DNA from: an uncultured Verrucomicrobiales bacterium
GTDB taxonomy: Bacteria > Verrucomicrobiota > Verrucomicrobiia > Verrucomicrobiales > Akkermansiaceae
Direction of reading: 5' to 3'
Assembly (NCBI GenBank): GCA_937893015.1
Contig: CALBJX010000096.1
Coordinates: 1 to 24,225 of the forward strand
DNA: 24,225 nt
Part shown: positions 1 to 7,599 of the stretch, piece after piece
Layout: every line of letters starts with the position of its first letter
Position numbering within the stretch: the first letter of the stretch is position 1
Made by a program: the position numbers and the translations under genes
The notes under the pieces: model-generated
What the model was told of the DNA's origin: nothing
Databases searched by the model: none
What the model saw: only the letters and a program-made list of their open reading frames with translations

Positions 1-62
1 GAATGCGGACACAGATGAACTTTTTTCGCAAACCACAAAAATTGGTATTGACCCACTCAAAC

Positions 63-90
63 TTCGTACATCGTACATCGTACTTCGTAC
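63..90. repeat. Four tandem 7-bp units (WTCGTAC)
   Basis: Four head-to-tail heptamers occupy positions 63-69, 70-76, 77-83 and 84-90 and read TTCGTAC, ATCGTAC, ATCGTAC, TTCGTAC. They lie in non-coding DNA downstream of the tRNA operon terminator. A related heptamer, TTCGGAC, is present twice in tandem at 21254-21267 in another intergenic region. Function unknown; it may be a decayed repeat or a protein-binding array. Confidence 0.6.
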
Positions 91-146
91 ATTCAGTTCG
101 ACAAATCCGCAATTTGTCGGGGCATGCCGACTCTCCGGGGCGCTGC

Positions 147-180
147 AAAAAAAGCGGTCTGCGCTTGCAGACCGCTTTTT
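147..180 (-). terminator. Rho-independent terminator of the tRNA operon
   Basis: Positions 154-162 and 167-175 form a perfect 9-bp GC-rich stem with a GCTT loop, flanked by A7 on the left and T5 on the right. On the minus strand the stem is followed by a seven-T run (complement of 147-153), four bases after the 3' end of the second tRNA-Lys. It could also work for plus-strand transcription. Confidence 0.85.
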
Positions 181-183
181 CAG

Positions 184-256
184 TACCCCCGCGCGGGCTC
201 GAACCGCGGACAAATTGATTAAGAGTCAACTGCTCTACCAACTGAGCTACGGAGGC
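184..256 (-). tRNA. tRNA-Lys (CTT), second copy in the operon
   Basis: The minus strand folds into a complete 73-nt cloverleaf. The acceptor stem is GCCTCCG with CGGGGGT (a G-T pair at 1-72), discriminator A, D-stem GCTC/GAGC, anticodon loop CTCTTAA (anticodon CTT, reads AAG) and T-arm CGCGG-TTCGAGC-CCGCG. CCA is not encoded. It is identical to the copy at 290-362, 106 bp away, and identity extends only one base beyond each end. It is the last gene of a Thr-Lys-Lys transcript, with the terminator directly behind it. Confidence 0.95.
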
Positions 257-289
257 ATCTGTTTCTTGCACACGCTGCTCACAGACTGG

Positions 290-362
290 TACCCCCGCGC
301 GGGCTCGAACCGCGGACAAATTGATTAAGAGTCAACTGCTCTACCAACTGAGCTACGGAGGC
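290..362 (-). tRNA. tRNA-Lys (CTT), first copy in the operon
   Basis: This is a 73-nt cloverleaf on the minus strand with anticodon loop CTCTTAA (anticodon CTT), discriminator A and no encoded CCA. Every base matches the copy at 184-256, so this is a recent or concerted tandem duplication. It lies between tRNA-Thr and the second tRNA-Lys and has no promoter of its own that I can see. Confidence 0.95.
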
Positions 363-399
363 ACTTTGTCTGCAAGCACAACGCCCATCCCCAAAGGGA

Positions 400-471
400 A
401 GCCGCTGGTCAGATTTGAACTGACGACCCACGCATTACGAATGCGTTGCTCTACCACTGAGCTACAGCGGC
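400..471 (-). tRNA. tRNA-Thr (CGT)
   Basis: This is a 72-nt cloverleaf on the minus strand. The acceptor GCCGCTG pairs perfectly with CAGCGGC, the discriminator is T, the anticodon stem is ACGCA/TGCGT with loop TTCGTAA (anticodon CGT, reads ACG), and the T-arm is GTCAG-TTCAAAT-CTGAC. CCA is not encoded. It is the first gene after the promoter at 490-518. Confidence 0.95.
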
Positions 472-489
472 GCGCTGTGTGCGGGGCAG

Positions 490-518
490 ATTAAACCACA
501 GCTCTTCACGGAATGCAA
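490..518 (-). promoter_or_regulatory. Sigma70-type promoter of the tRNA operon
   Basis: On the minus strand, -35 TTGCAT (513-518) and -10 TTTAAT (490-495) are separated by exactly 17 bp. The predicted start is about 12 bases before tRNA-Thr, which suits a tRNA operon. Confidence 0.7.
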
Positions 519-715
519 GCACAATTTCACAAAAAACGCATTTTTCTTACAAAAGCGACGCCGCCCGAGAGGGAGAACGGCAAGTGAAGCCATGGGGGAG
601 GAGGTGGGAGCTCCCGCAGAGACCCGACATGCCGGCGCTGATGCGGCAGCATAGCGCAGAACTGAGCACACGGACGCGAGGTTCCCATTACAGCAAAGTG
701 CTCACCCTGCTCAGC
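519..715. other. Intergenic region, nothing recognised
   Basis: This lies between the tRNA promoter and the terminator of the M16 peptidase gene. Short open frames exist on both strands, but they show no recognisable family, no promoter and no ribosome-binding signal. The palindrome GGGAGCTCCC at 606-615 is the only structure noted. Confidence 0.5.
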
Positions 716-761
716 AGAAAATAGGCAGGGACCGACAACATGTCAGGCCCTGCCTGTTTTT
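716..761 (-). terminator. Terminator downstream of the M16 peptidase gene
   Basis: An 8-bp stem, AGGCAGGG (723-730) with CCCTGCCT (748-755), has an inner GAC/GTC pairing and is followed by a T-run on each strand (TATTTTCT on the minus side, TTTTT at 757-761 on the plus side). It lies about 50 bp after the stop of the minus-strand M16 gene and could act in both directions. Confidence 0.7.
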
Positions 762-809
762 GGCGCAGTCAAGCGCACATCTTTTCGTTTGATACGTTGG
801 CTTTGTCCG

Positions 810-3800
810 TCAGAGCCTGATGGTCGTGCTTTCCCCCTTCTTCATGTCGAGGACGGGGAGCAGCAGGAAATCGTTGGTGAGCTCGGCATCTTTCAGCACG
901 GCGTCATCCCCGTCGCAGCGGTTGACGGAATCGCGGGTCAGCCACTCGGGGAACCAGATGGCGGCGCGGTCCTTGGTGTCGGCGTTTGCGGTGAGGGTGC
1001 AGGTGCGGGCCTCCTTGTCCCATGTGATGCTGTAGGGCGCATGCTGATGAGAGCTATCCACGGATGCGCTGTAGGCGGGGTCGCCGTAGAAGGCGAAGAC
1101 GTCGCGGTCGTGGATGAGGCCGAGCACATCCTGAATCTTATCCTCGGGGAAGGCAATCTTGTTGGTCACCAAGGCCTTGACCATGGGGCCGGGGTTAAAG
1201 GAATCGCCATTAAAGCGCACGGCGAGCAGCTGCGGGTTGAGCTTCATCGTGTCGTGCAGGATGAACTGGTTGTTCAGGAAGGCGGCTTCCGCCAGCGTGG
1301 TGCCGTCCGTGTTGCCGCAGAAGAGGCCGAGGGTGCCCCAACCCGCTGCGCCGTACCAGGAGGGCACGGTGTAGCCCGCAACGGCGCGGCAGTTGTAGCC
1401 CGAGAGGGCCGTCACCGCCATGCTGTCCGCCGTGTGGGCGGCGTTGCCGAAGAGGCAGTTCCCCGCCGCCAGCCAGATGCGGCGTTCGCCGTCGGCGGCG
1501 ATGCTGTCATGCGTCTCCGCCAGTTTTCTCAGCGGGGCGAGATTGTTCATCCCCATGGCGGGATTCAGCACCTTGTCAGCGAACTCGGGGAGCTCGGCGG
1601 CGGGCAGCAGATGGAACTTGTTGCCCACGGGGAAGATGAGCCCGTAGCCGAAGGGCATTTCCAGATTGAAGGGCGTGGCGTGGCTGGAGGTCACGAGCAT
1701 CTGCGGGCGCTCGGTCTCGAACTGCTTGCGGAACTCGGCGAGTGCCTGATCTTTGCAGGGGCGCTGCTGCGGCTCGGTGTAGCCGCTCTGCTCCAGCACG
1801 GGGGCATCCGTCCAGTCCGTGATGCAGCAGGAGTGCTCGAAACGGTGCCAGCCCACGTTGGTGGTGGCGAGCAGACGCTTGATGACGAGCGGCTCGTTGT
1901 CAGCGGCGAGTTGCAGAGCATCCGCCGCCGTGGCCCCCGTGATGATGCCGCAGATGCAGTCGCCCCAAGGGTCGTCGTCCACACGGCGGGCGGCGCGGTT
2001 GAGGTCGTTCACCAGCTCGCGGCCGATTTCTTCGGGCTTGGCAATGAGGGCGGCGTAGCGCGCCCCCGTCATGCGGAGAGCGGCGGTGAGTGCGACCTCG
2101 CTGAGTTCAGGCACGCCGAGAGCCTTGGCCTGCGGGTGCTTTTTGTTGAGAGCCTGTGCTACCTCCAGCCACGCGGGATCCTGCACCACGGCGGGGGAGA
2201 GGATGATGGCGTAGTTCGCGGCCGCGGCAGGGGCCGCCGCTTCTTCGGCGGCGGGGGATTCCTCCGCTGCAGTCGGTTCTTCTGCGGCGGGTTGTTCGGC
2301 GTTCTCCGCGCTCTCGGCAACGGGGGCGTCCTCATCGTAATCCGCGGGGACGGTGAAGAGGTAGTCAATCTTGTCGCTGCCGAAGACCTCGCGGGCAAGG
2401 GCGTTGATTTCGTCGAGCGTGACGGAACGCAGGTCATCGAGCTGGTCGCGCATGAGGCCGAGGCGTTCGGGGTTGCTCTGGAGCTCGCTCAGGTTGCCCA
2501 TCCACCAGCCGATAGTGCGGCGGGCCTTCTCCACGCTCGTGATGATGGGCAGCAGGGCGCAATCCACATCATCCTGCGTGAGCTGACCGCGCCCGATGTC
2601 CGCCAGAATGGCATCCATGGCGGAATTCACCTTCACGCGGTTGCCTTTCACGCCCGCGCTCGTGGTGGTGATAATGGCGGCGTTCGGGAAGTCGCTGTTC
2701 GTGCTCAGGGAGCAGGAGGGGGAGTAGCTTTCGCCCAGCTCGGCGCGCAGCCCGTCGAAGAGCTTTTCGCGGGCGATGGACGCGAGCACCTGCAGACGGC
2801 GGTTGCGGTGCTTGTCCGTGCCGTCACCGGCGAAGCGCACCTGCGAGACGAGGGTCTTATCCAGCGCCGTGTCGTAGCGCAGGAAGGCGCGCTGCCCCCA
2901 CGGCGCAAAGGTGACGCTCTTTTCGGCATCGGAAAGCGGGGTGAACTCCGCCTTGCGGGCGGGCATGGCGCCGAAGGTCTTTTCGATGAGCGGCAACACC
3001 TCCTCGGGCTTGAACTCGCCCACGAGGGTCACTTCCATGGCACCGTCCTGCAACCAGGGCGCAACGGCTTCCTTCACCTGCGCGGTCGTCACGGCTTCCG
3101 CCTGCTCCTGCGTGGGAACGACGAATCGGCTGTCCTCGCCGAAGACGACGCGGTTGCCCTGATAGCTCTGTGCGCCCTGCGGGGTGGTTTTCATCTTGTT
3201 GTAGGAGGCGGGCATGCTGCGGCGCAGCAGCACCTCGCCCTCGTTGCGGAAACCGGGATGCAGGATGGAGGCTGCCAGCAGGTTGCACTGGAGCTCCAAG
3301 TCCTCGGGGGAGCACACGCCGTTGAAGTTGAAGCGCGTAGCATCGATGCCAAAGCTCATGCCGACGTGGTGCCCCGCCATGATGCGTTGCAGCTCGGTGC
3401 GGCTGTGGGCTTCCAGACCGCCGTTGCCGATGACGGCGGAGCACATGCCGTTGAGGCCGGGCGTGTGGGCGAGGCGCAGCGAGCCGCCGTCCACGGAAGC
3501 GGACACAGCAATTTCGCCCTCCGCGAAGTCCACGGGCTTCAGGTTCACCTTCACGCCGTTGGACAGCACGACTTTCGTCACGCCGATGTCTTCGAGCGTC
3601 TCCACGGAGACCACCTTGCCCGCCTCACCGATGGTGGGATAGGCGTAGGGCGGCAGCTCGGCTTCCTCGGTCTTGCTCACCTCCTGCGCATGGGCGGCGT
3701 TGAAGACGGCACGCAGGTTCTCGGGCGTGGCATCCTCCGCCACGGCACCCGCGAGGGAGAGCTTGGCGCGGTCCGCCTCGTAGGCCTTGGCGAGCGCCTG

Positions 3801-5162
3801 ACGGCAGAGGTCGGGGTTCTCCATCACACGAGCCATGGCGAGCTTGACGGCGCGGGTGTCCTCCGAGGGAGCAGTGGGCACAGTCTTTTCGGAAATCGAC
3901 GCGACGAGGGCATCCGCCATGCTCTTGGCATCGGTGGTAGCCCAGGTGGCTTCCGCCTGCTTGCAGCCGCTGAGAATCATCGCGGAGACCTCGTTCAGTT
4001 CCTGCTGCGTGAAGCCGTACTGCGCGGCGCGGCGTAATTCCTGCTCGGCTGCCGCGAGGGCTTCCTTCCACTTGCCGGGCTCGGCAATGGCGGAGAGGGT
4101 GAAGAGGTGGGCGGTCTCGAAGAGGTCTTCCTCGCCGGCGGAGGCCTTCACGAAGGGAGAATCCGCTTCGCGCGCCAGTCGCACGAAACGCTGGTTGAGC
4201 ATGGCGGCGGCCATGAGCATGGGCATGTCCTCGATTCGCTTCTCGATGGTGTCGGGTTTCTCCTCATAGGGGGAGACGACATTGACGGAGAGCTGGGAGT
4301 GCGCCTGCTCGGGGTTGGGGATGATGCGTTCATCCGCGCCGAAGTTGGTGGGCGTGCCGATGGCGGGGCGCGGGGGATTGCCGCGGTCCTCGATGCCTTC
4401 AAAGTGCTCCTTCACGAGCTTTTCCATGTCCTCGGGCTTGAAATCGCCCGTGGCAATGACGGTCATGCGCTGCGGCAGGTAGTTGTTGCGGTAGTAGTCG
4501 CGCACCACGCTGTAGGGGGCATGTTTGATGACCTCCTCCTGCCCGATGGGGGTGAAGACGGGGAGGCGGGTGCCGGGTACCATCTGCTCGATGAGTGCCA
4601 TGCCCGCGCGGTAGCCAGCGGAGTCGCGAGCCTTGAGCTCGCTGACAATGATGCCGCGCTCGTGGTCGATGGCGTCGTCCTCCAGCAGCGCACCATCCGC
4701 GAAGTCGCGCATGATGGTGAGCGCGAAGCCGACCGTCTTGTCATCGAGGCTCGGCAGGTCCAGCATGTACACGGTTTGGAGGAAGGCGGTGTACGCATTG
4801 GCATCACCGCCGAAGCCGAGACCGAGCTTCTGCATGGTGGGGATGAGCTCGCCGCGCTTGAAATGGCGGCTGCCGTTGAACACCATGTGCTCCAGGAAGT
4901 GGGAGATGCCGGAGTTGGACTCGTCCTCGTTCAGCGAGCCCGTGTTGACGTACAGGCGCAGAGAACCGCGCCCCGCGGGCTCCGCCGTGTGGCGGATGAT
5001 GTATGTCAGGCCGTTGTCGAGCTTGCCGATGAGCAGCTCGGGGTCTTTTTGCAGCGGGCTCACGGCGGGCTGCTCGGCGGCAGCGGGCTGCTGTTCCTGA
5101 GCCGCCAGCGGCAGCGGTGCAAGCGCCCCCAGCGCAAGAGATAAAAGGAGGTATTTCTTCAT
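810..5162 (-). CDS. Secreted M16 zinc peptidase with a C-terminal clan CD-like domain
   Basis: A 1450-residue protein with a signal peptide (KK, then a Leu/Ala-rich core, cleavage near AAQ at about 22). The M16 motif HxxEH is at 88-92, and a downstream E168/E175 pair has the 7-residue spacing of the pitrilysin third-ligand region (E175 the likely ligand). A second M16-like half, about 515-940, lacks HxxEH, as usual for two-half M16 proteins such as PqqL. An Ala/Glu/Pro linker (about 945-982) leads to a roughly 465-residue extra domain. In it, hydrophobic strands end in SSHA (His1161) and AAGNC (Cys1236), the pattern of clan CD cysteine peptidases; this part is inference. Likely periplasmic or extracellular protein degradation. 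The ATG is 4 nt after the bioB stop, so the two are probably cotranscribed. There is no clear ribosome-binding site. M16 assignment is firm, the C-terminal assignment tentative. Confidence 0.9.
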   Translation of the reverse strand: MKKYLLLSLALGALAPLPLAAQEQQPAAAEQPAVSPLQKDPELLIGKLDNGLTYIIRHTAEPAGRGSLRLYVNTGSLNEDESNSGISHFLEHMVFNGSRHFKRGELIPTMQKLGLGFGGDANAYTAFLQTVYMLDLPSLDDKTVGFALTIMRDFADGALLEDDAIDHERGIIVSELKARDSAGYRAGMALIEQMVPGTRLPVFTPIGQEEVIKHAPYSVVRDYYRNNYLPQRMTVIATGDFKPEDMEKLVKEHFEGIEDRGNPPRPAIGTPTNFGADERIIPNPEQAHSQLSVNVVSPYEEKPDTIEKRIEDMPMLMAAAMLNQRFVRLAREADSPFVKASAGEEDLFETAHLFTLSAIAEPGKWKEALAAAEQELRRAAQYGFTQQELNEVSAMILSGCKQAEATWATTDAKSMADALVASISEKTVPTAPSEDTRAVKLAMARVMENPDLCRQALAKAYEADRAKLSLAGAVAEDATPENLRAVFNAAHAQEVSKTEEAELPPYAYPTIGEAGKVVSVETLEDIGVTKVVLSNGVKVNLKPVDFAEGEIAVSASVDGGSLRLAHTPGLNGMCSAVIGNGGLEAHSRTELQRIMAGHHVGMSFGIDATRFNFNGVCSPEDLELQCNLLAASILHPGFRNEGEVLLRRSMPASYNKMKTTPQGAQSYQGNRVVFGEDSRFVVPTQEQAEAVTTAQVKEAVAPWLQDGAMEVTLVGEFKPEEVLPLIEKTFGAMPARKAEFTPLSDAEKSVTFAPWGQRAFLRYDTALDKTLVSQVRFAGDGTDKHRNRRLQVLASIAREKLFDGLRAELGESYSPSCSLSTNSDFPNAAIITTTSAGVKGNRVKVNSAMDAILADIGRGQLTQDDVDCALLPIITSVEKARRTIGWWMGNLSELQSNPERLGLMRDQLDDLRSVTLDEINALAREVFGSDKIDYLFTVPADYDEDAPVAESAENAEQPAAEEPTAAEESPAAEEAAAPAAAANYAIILSPAVVQDPAWLEVAQALNKKHPQAKALGVPELSEVALTAALRMTGARYAALIAKPEEIGRELVNDLNRAARRVDDDPWGDCICGIITGATAADALQLAADNEPLVIKRLLATTNVGWHRFEHSCCITDWTDAPVLEQSGYTEPQQRPCKDQALAEFRKQFETERPQMLVTSSHATPFNLEMPFGYGLIFPVGNKFHLLPAAELPEFADKVLNPAMGMNNLAPLRKLAETHDSIAADGERRIWLAAGNCLFGNAAHTADSMAVTALSGYNCRAVAGYTVPSWYGAAGWGTLGLFCGNTDGTTLAEAAFLNNQFILHDTMKLNPQLLAVRFNGDSFNPGPMVKALVTNKIAFPEDKIQDVLGLIHDRDVFAFYGDPAYSASVDSSHQHAPYSITWDKEARTCTLTANADTKDRAAIWFPEWLTRDSVNRCDGDDAVLKDAELTNDFLLLPVLDMKKGESTTIRL

Positions 5163-5166
5163 AAAA

Positions 5167-6129
5167 TTATTCTACGATTTCAAGGTTCAGTTCTTTGAGC
5201 TTGGCGAGGTCGGTTTCGATGCCCGCACCCGCGATGGTGAGATAGTTGCCCGTCATGAAGGCGTTGGCACCGGCGGCAAACATCTCGTATTGACGCTCTT
5301 TGAGCACGCTGGTGCGGCCGCCGCAGATGCGCAGCGTGGCATCGGGGATAAGGTGGCGGAAGAGAGCGATGATGCGCAGGGCTTCCTCCGCGGGCATCAC
5401 GGGCTGATTCGCCATGGGCGTGCCGGGGTGCGGGTAGAGGAAGTTCATGGGGATGTTGCGGATGCCCTCCTCTTTCAGTTGCAGGGCGAAGTCGATGCGG
5501 TCCTCCCATGTCTCCCCGAGGCCGAACAGACCGCCGACGCAGACGGAAAGGCCGTGTTCCTTGGCTTGGTGCACGGTGTCGAGGCGGTCGCGCCAGGTCT
5601 GCGTGGTGCAGACATTCGGGTAAAACTGTTCGCTCGTTTCGAGGTTGTGGTGCAGGCGCGTGAGCCCCGCCTGTTTCAGGCGTTCGATGGCGGCGTGCTT
5701 CAGGCGGCCGAGGGAACCGCAGATCTGCGGCTTTTTCTTGCCCGCCGCCATGCGTGTCTCGATGAACTGCGCGAGCTTCTCCACGTCGCGGTCGGTGAGG
5801 GCCCCGCCGCTGGTCACGATGCCGCAGCGGCCTACGGGGTAGGGCTCCCAATCGCTGACGATGCTCTCCAGCTCCTCGCCGCTCTTGAAGGGGTAGTGCT
5901 CAATCTCCGTGCTGTTGAAGCCGCTCTGGGAGCAGAAGCGGCAGTTCATGTTGCAGTTGCCGCTCTTGGCGTTGATGATGAAACAGGCTTCAACCTTGTT
6001 GGAGAAGAAATGCTCGCGGATGGCGGTGGCGGAGGCAAAGAGCGCGTCTTCAGGCAGCGCGAGCAGCTCGGCGGCTTCCGCGCGGGAGATGCCGCCGTTC
6101 CGAATGGCTTGGGAGGTCAGATGATGCAT
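5167..6129 (-). CDS. bioB: Biotin synthase (radical SAM)
   Basis: A 320-residue protein that inserts sulfur into dethiobiotin, the last step of biotin synthesis. The radical-SAM motif CxxxCxxC is C59, C63, C66 within GNCNMNCRFCSQSG. The auxiliary [2Fe-2S] ligands expected from the E. coli enzyme have counterparts at C102 (GRCGIVTSGG), C137, C197 (VCVGGLFGLGET) and R272 (ICGGRTS). The C-terminus has the usual AGAN...GNYLT segment. Length is close to the family norm of about 320-350. I chose the ATG at 6129 because the in-frame ATG at 6189 lies upstream of the predicted -10 box (6161-6166) and adds residues that do not look conserved. No other biotin genes are in view. Followed after 4 nt by the M16 peptidase. 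Other radical-SAM relatives such as HydE are less likely because all four auxiliary ligands are present. Confidence 0.93.
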   Translation of the reverse strand: MHHLTSQAIRNGGISRAEAAELLALPEDALFASATAIREHFFSNKVEACFIINAKSGNCNMNCRFCSQSGFNSTEIEHYPFKSGEELESIVSDWEPYPVGRCGIVTSGGALTDRDVEKLAQFIETRMAAGKKKPQICGSLGRLKHAAIERLKQAGLTRLHHNLETSEQFYPNVCTTQTWRDRLDTVHQAKEHGLSVCVGGLFGLGETWEDRIDFALQLKEEGIRNIPMNFLYPHPGTPMANQPVMPAEEALRIIALFRHLIPDATLRICGGRTSVLKERQYEMFAAGANAFMTGNYLTIAGAGIETDLAKLKELNLEIVE

Positions 6130-6160
6130 GAGGAAACAGACAGTACTTTCGGTTGCCCTA

Positions 6161-6189
6161 AGCCTACCCCACGGCACGCCCCCTGTCAA
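6161..6189 (-). promoter_or_regulatory. Promoter of bioB-M16
   Basis: A perfect -35 TTGACA (6184-6189), a 17-bp spacer and a weak -10 TAGGCT (6161-6166) on the minus strand. The start site would fall near 6154, giving a leader of about 25 nt to the ATG at 6129. Confidence 0.55.
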
Positions 6190-6288
6190 GCTCCGCGCGC
6201 GTGCGCACTCGTGGCGCCGCGTGCCCCCCTACCGCGCACACCGGCGGAAGCCACCCACCTCTCAATCTATAAAAAACGCCGTTTTTTG

Positions 6289-6302
6289 TTTGCGAACGCA
6301 AA
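6289..6302 (+). promoter_or_regulatory. Palindrome upstream of the HTH-methyltransferase promoter
   Basis: TTTGCG-AA-CGCAAA is a dyad of two 6-bp arms ending 7 bp before the -35 box of the methyltransferase gene. Since that gene encodes its own XRE-type HTH, this is a reasonable candidate operator. A second inverted repeat, AAAAAAC/GTTTTTT (about 6271-6287), lies just upstream and could be a weak terminator. Binding is inferred, not shown. Confidence 0.35.
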
Positions 6303-6309
6303 TTTATCC

Positions 6310-6337
6310 TTTACAAGATGGCGTTTTCATGTAGGCT
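6310..6337 (+). promoter_or_regulatory. Probable promoter of the HTH-methyltransferase gene
   Basis: -35 TTTACA (6310-6315), a 16-bp spacer and -10 TAGGCT (6332-6337). The -10 hexamer is the same as in the bioB promoter. The predicted start is only about 9 nt before the ATG at 6353, so the transcript would have almost no leader. Confidence 0.4.
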
Positions 6338-6352
6338 ATCGTTGTTCATCTT

Positions 6353-7537
6353 ATGCCTATCGTTTACAATAAGCTCTGGTCCCTGCTCTCCTCCCGCAAC
6401 TTGAAAAAATCGGATTTAAAAAGCATCGCAGGCCTTAGTTCGTCGACGATAGCGAAACTCTCGCAAAACAAAGTCGTCCAGACCGATGTTCTGGAGCGCG
6501 TGTGCTCTGTTTTAAATTGCAACATAAATGATATTGTTGAAATGGAGCATCAGCAGGCCACTCTCAATCTCCATATGGAGGAACGTTGTCAACGCAACAA
6601 GGCTACCGGGTATAGTGTTGTTTCACTTTTCTCCGGCTGCGGGGGATTGGATTTAGGCTTCCGTGGGGGATTTGAGAGTCTGGGCCGCACGTACGGCAAC
6701 AATCCGTTTGACATTATATGGGCAAATGAAATCAACCCGTCTGCCTGTGAAACCTATGCGGCCAACCTCCACAATCACATCATCGAAGGGGATATTGTTC
6801 AATGTTTTAATCAACTCCCCCCATATGCAGATGTTGTGATCGGCGGATTCCCGTGTCAGGATATTTCCATCAACGGCAAAATGGCAGGCGTTGTAGACGG
6901 CAAAAGAAGTGGGCTGTACGTCTGGATGGTCCATGCGGTTAAAACATTGCGACCCAAAATCTTTGTCGCAGAAAATGTCAAAGCGCTCTTACTAAGCCGA
7001 CACGCCTCTTCCTTAAAAAAGGTCATAGAAGATTTTTCATCCATAGGGTATCACGTATCATTTCAGTTGTACGATGCCGCCGATTACGGCGTTCCGCAGA
7101 ACAGAGAGCGCGTCATCATTGTCGGCGTACGAAAAGATTTAGACACAGCGTTTGTACCGCCGGCTCCGGTTACACGGGACAGGAGAATCAGCGCAAGAGA
7201 GGCGTTATGTGATCTCGAGGCCCTGGAGGAAGATTCCTCCAGGAATCACATTTGGTCGAGAGCGAAACCCTCATCCGGGCAGGGCCTGCGTTACCTGACG
7301 GCTGATGAACCGGCGACAACCATGAGATCGGAATGCCACGGAAACATACAATTCCATTACAAGCTCCCGCGCCGAATTTCCATGCGAGAAGCGGCGAGGC
7401 TTCAATCTTTTCCGGACAGTTTCAAATTCCGCTGCGGGATCAGACAAATGGAACGAATGATAGGCAATGCCGTCCCTCCCGTCTTTGCATGGCATATAGC
7501 ACAAGCCGTTTTATCAACGCTGAGGAAAGCAGACTAA
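6353..7537 (+). CDS. C5 cytosine DNA methyltransferase with N-terminal XRE-type HTH
   Basis: A 394-residue protein. Residues about 1-64 look like a Cro/C1-type helix-turn-helix (SDLKSIAGLSSSTIAKLSQN, then VLERVCSVLNCNINDIVE). Residues about 87-394 are a complete C5 methyltransferase: motif I FSGCGGLDLGF (93-103), motif IV GGFPCQ with catalytic C168, motif VI ENV (207-209), motif VIII QNRERV (249-254), a target-recognition region (about 256-340), motif IX, and motif X GNAVPP (371-376). It protects host DNA from the endonuclease 62 bp downstream. The fused HTH suggests it also represses its own or the nuclease's transcription, as known for some N-terminally extended C5 methyltransferases. The tail of the recognition region (ATTMRSECHGNIQFHY) reminds me of enzymes for GGNNCC-like sites, but this is memory only. 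Site unknown. Confidence 0.93.
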   Translation: MPIVYNKLWSLLSSRNLKKSDLKSIAGLSSSTIAKLSQNKVVQTDVLERVCSVLNCNINDIVEMEHQQATLNLHMEERCQRNKATGYSVVSLFSGCGGLDLGFRGGFESLGRTYGNNPFDIIWANEINPSACETYAANLHNHIIEGDIVQCFNQLPPYADVVIGGFPCQDISINGKMAGVVDGKRSGLYVWMVHAVKTLRPKIFVAENVKALLLSRHASSLKKVIEDFSSIGYHVSFQLYDAADYGVPQNRERVIIVGVRKDLDTAFVPPAPVTRDRRISAREALCDLEALEEDSSRNHIWSRAKPSSGQGLRYLTADEPATTMRSECHGNIQFHYKLPRRISMREAARLQSFPDSFKFRCGIRQMERMIGNAVPPVFAWHIAQAVLSTLRKAD

Positions 7538-7544
7538 TAAAGAG

Positions 7545-7580
7545 TTGTCCTTCAGCGTTTTTGTGCTAGAATGCGCTAGC
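7545..7580 (+). promoter_or_regulatory. Separate promoter of the restriction nuclease gene, with overlapping inverted repeat
   Basis: -35 TTGTCC (7545-7550), a 16-bp spacer and -10 TAGAAT (7567-7572), between the methyltransferase stop and the nuclease start. An inverted repeat, GCTAG (7565-7569) with CTAGC (7576-7580), covers the -10 box and is placed where a repressor would block initiation. The leader would be about 20 nt. The regulator is not known; the HTH of the upstream methyltransferase is the obvious candidate. Confidence 0.5.
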
Positions 7581-7599
7581 GTTTACTTTCCGCGTCTTC

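Noticed and set aside
3..218. 71-codon frame at the left end
   Set aside because: It crosses the heptamer repeat, the terminator and part of a tRNA-Lys gene, so it is a tRNA shadow.
789..4037. 1082-codon open frame on the plus strand
   Set aside because: It is antisense to the M16 peptidase gene. Its translation is rich in Gly, Val, His and Arg without any family, as expected for a shadow frame in GC-rich DNA.
6130..6189. Longer N-terminus for biotin synthase from the ATG at 6189
   Set aside because: The predicted promoter lies inside this extension and the extra 20 residues do not resemble the family.
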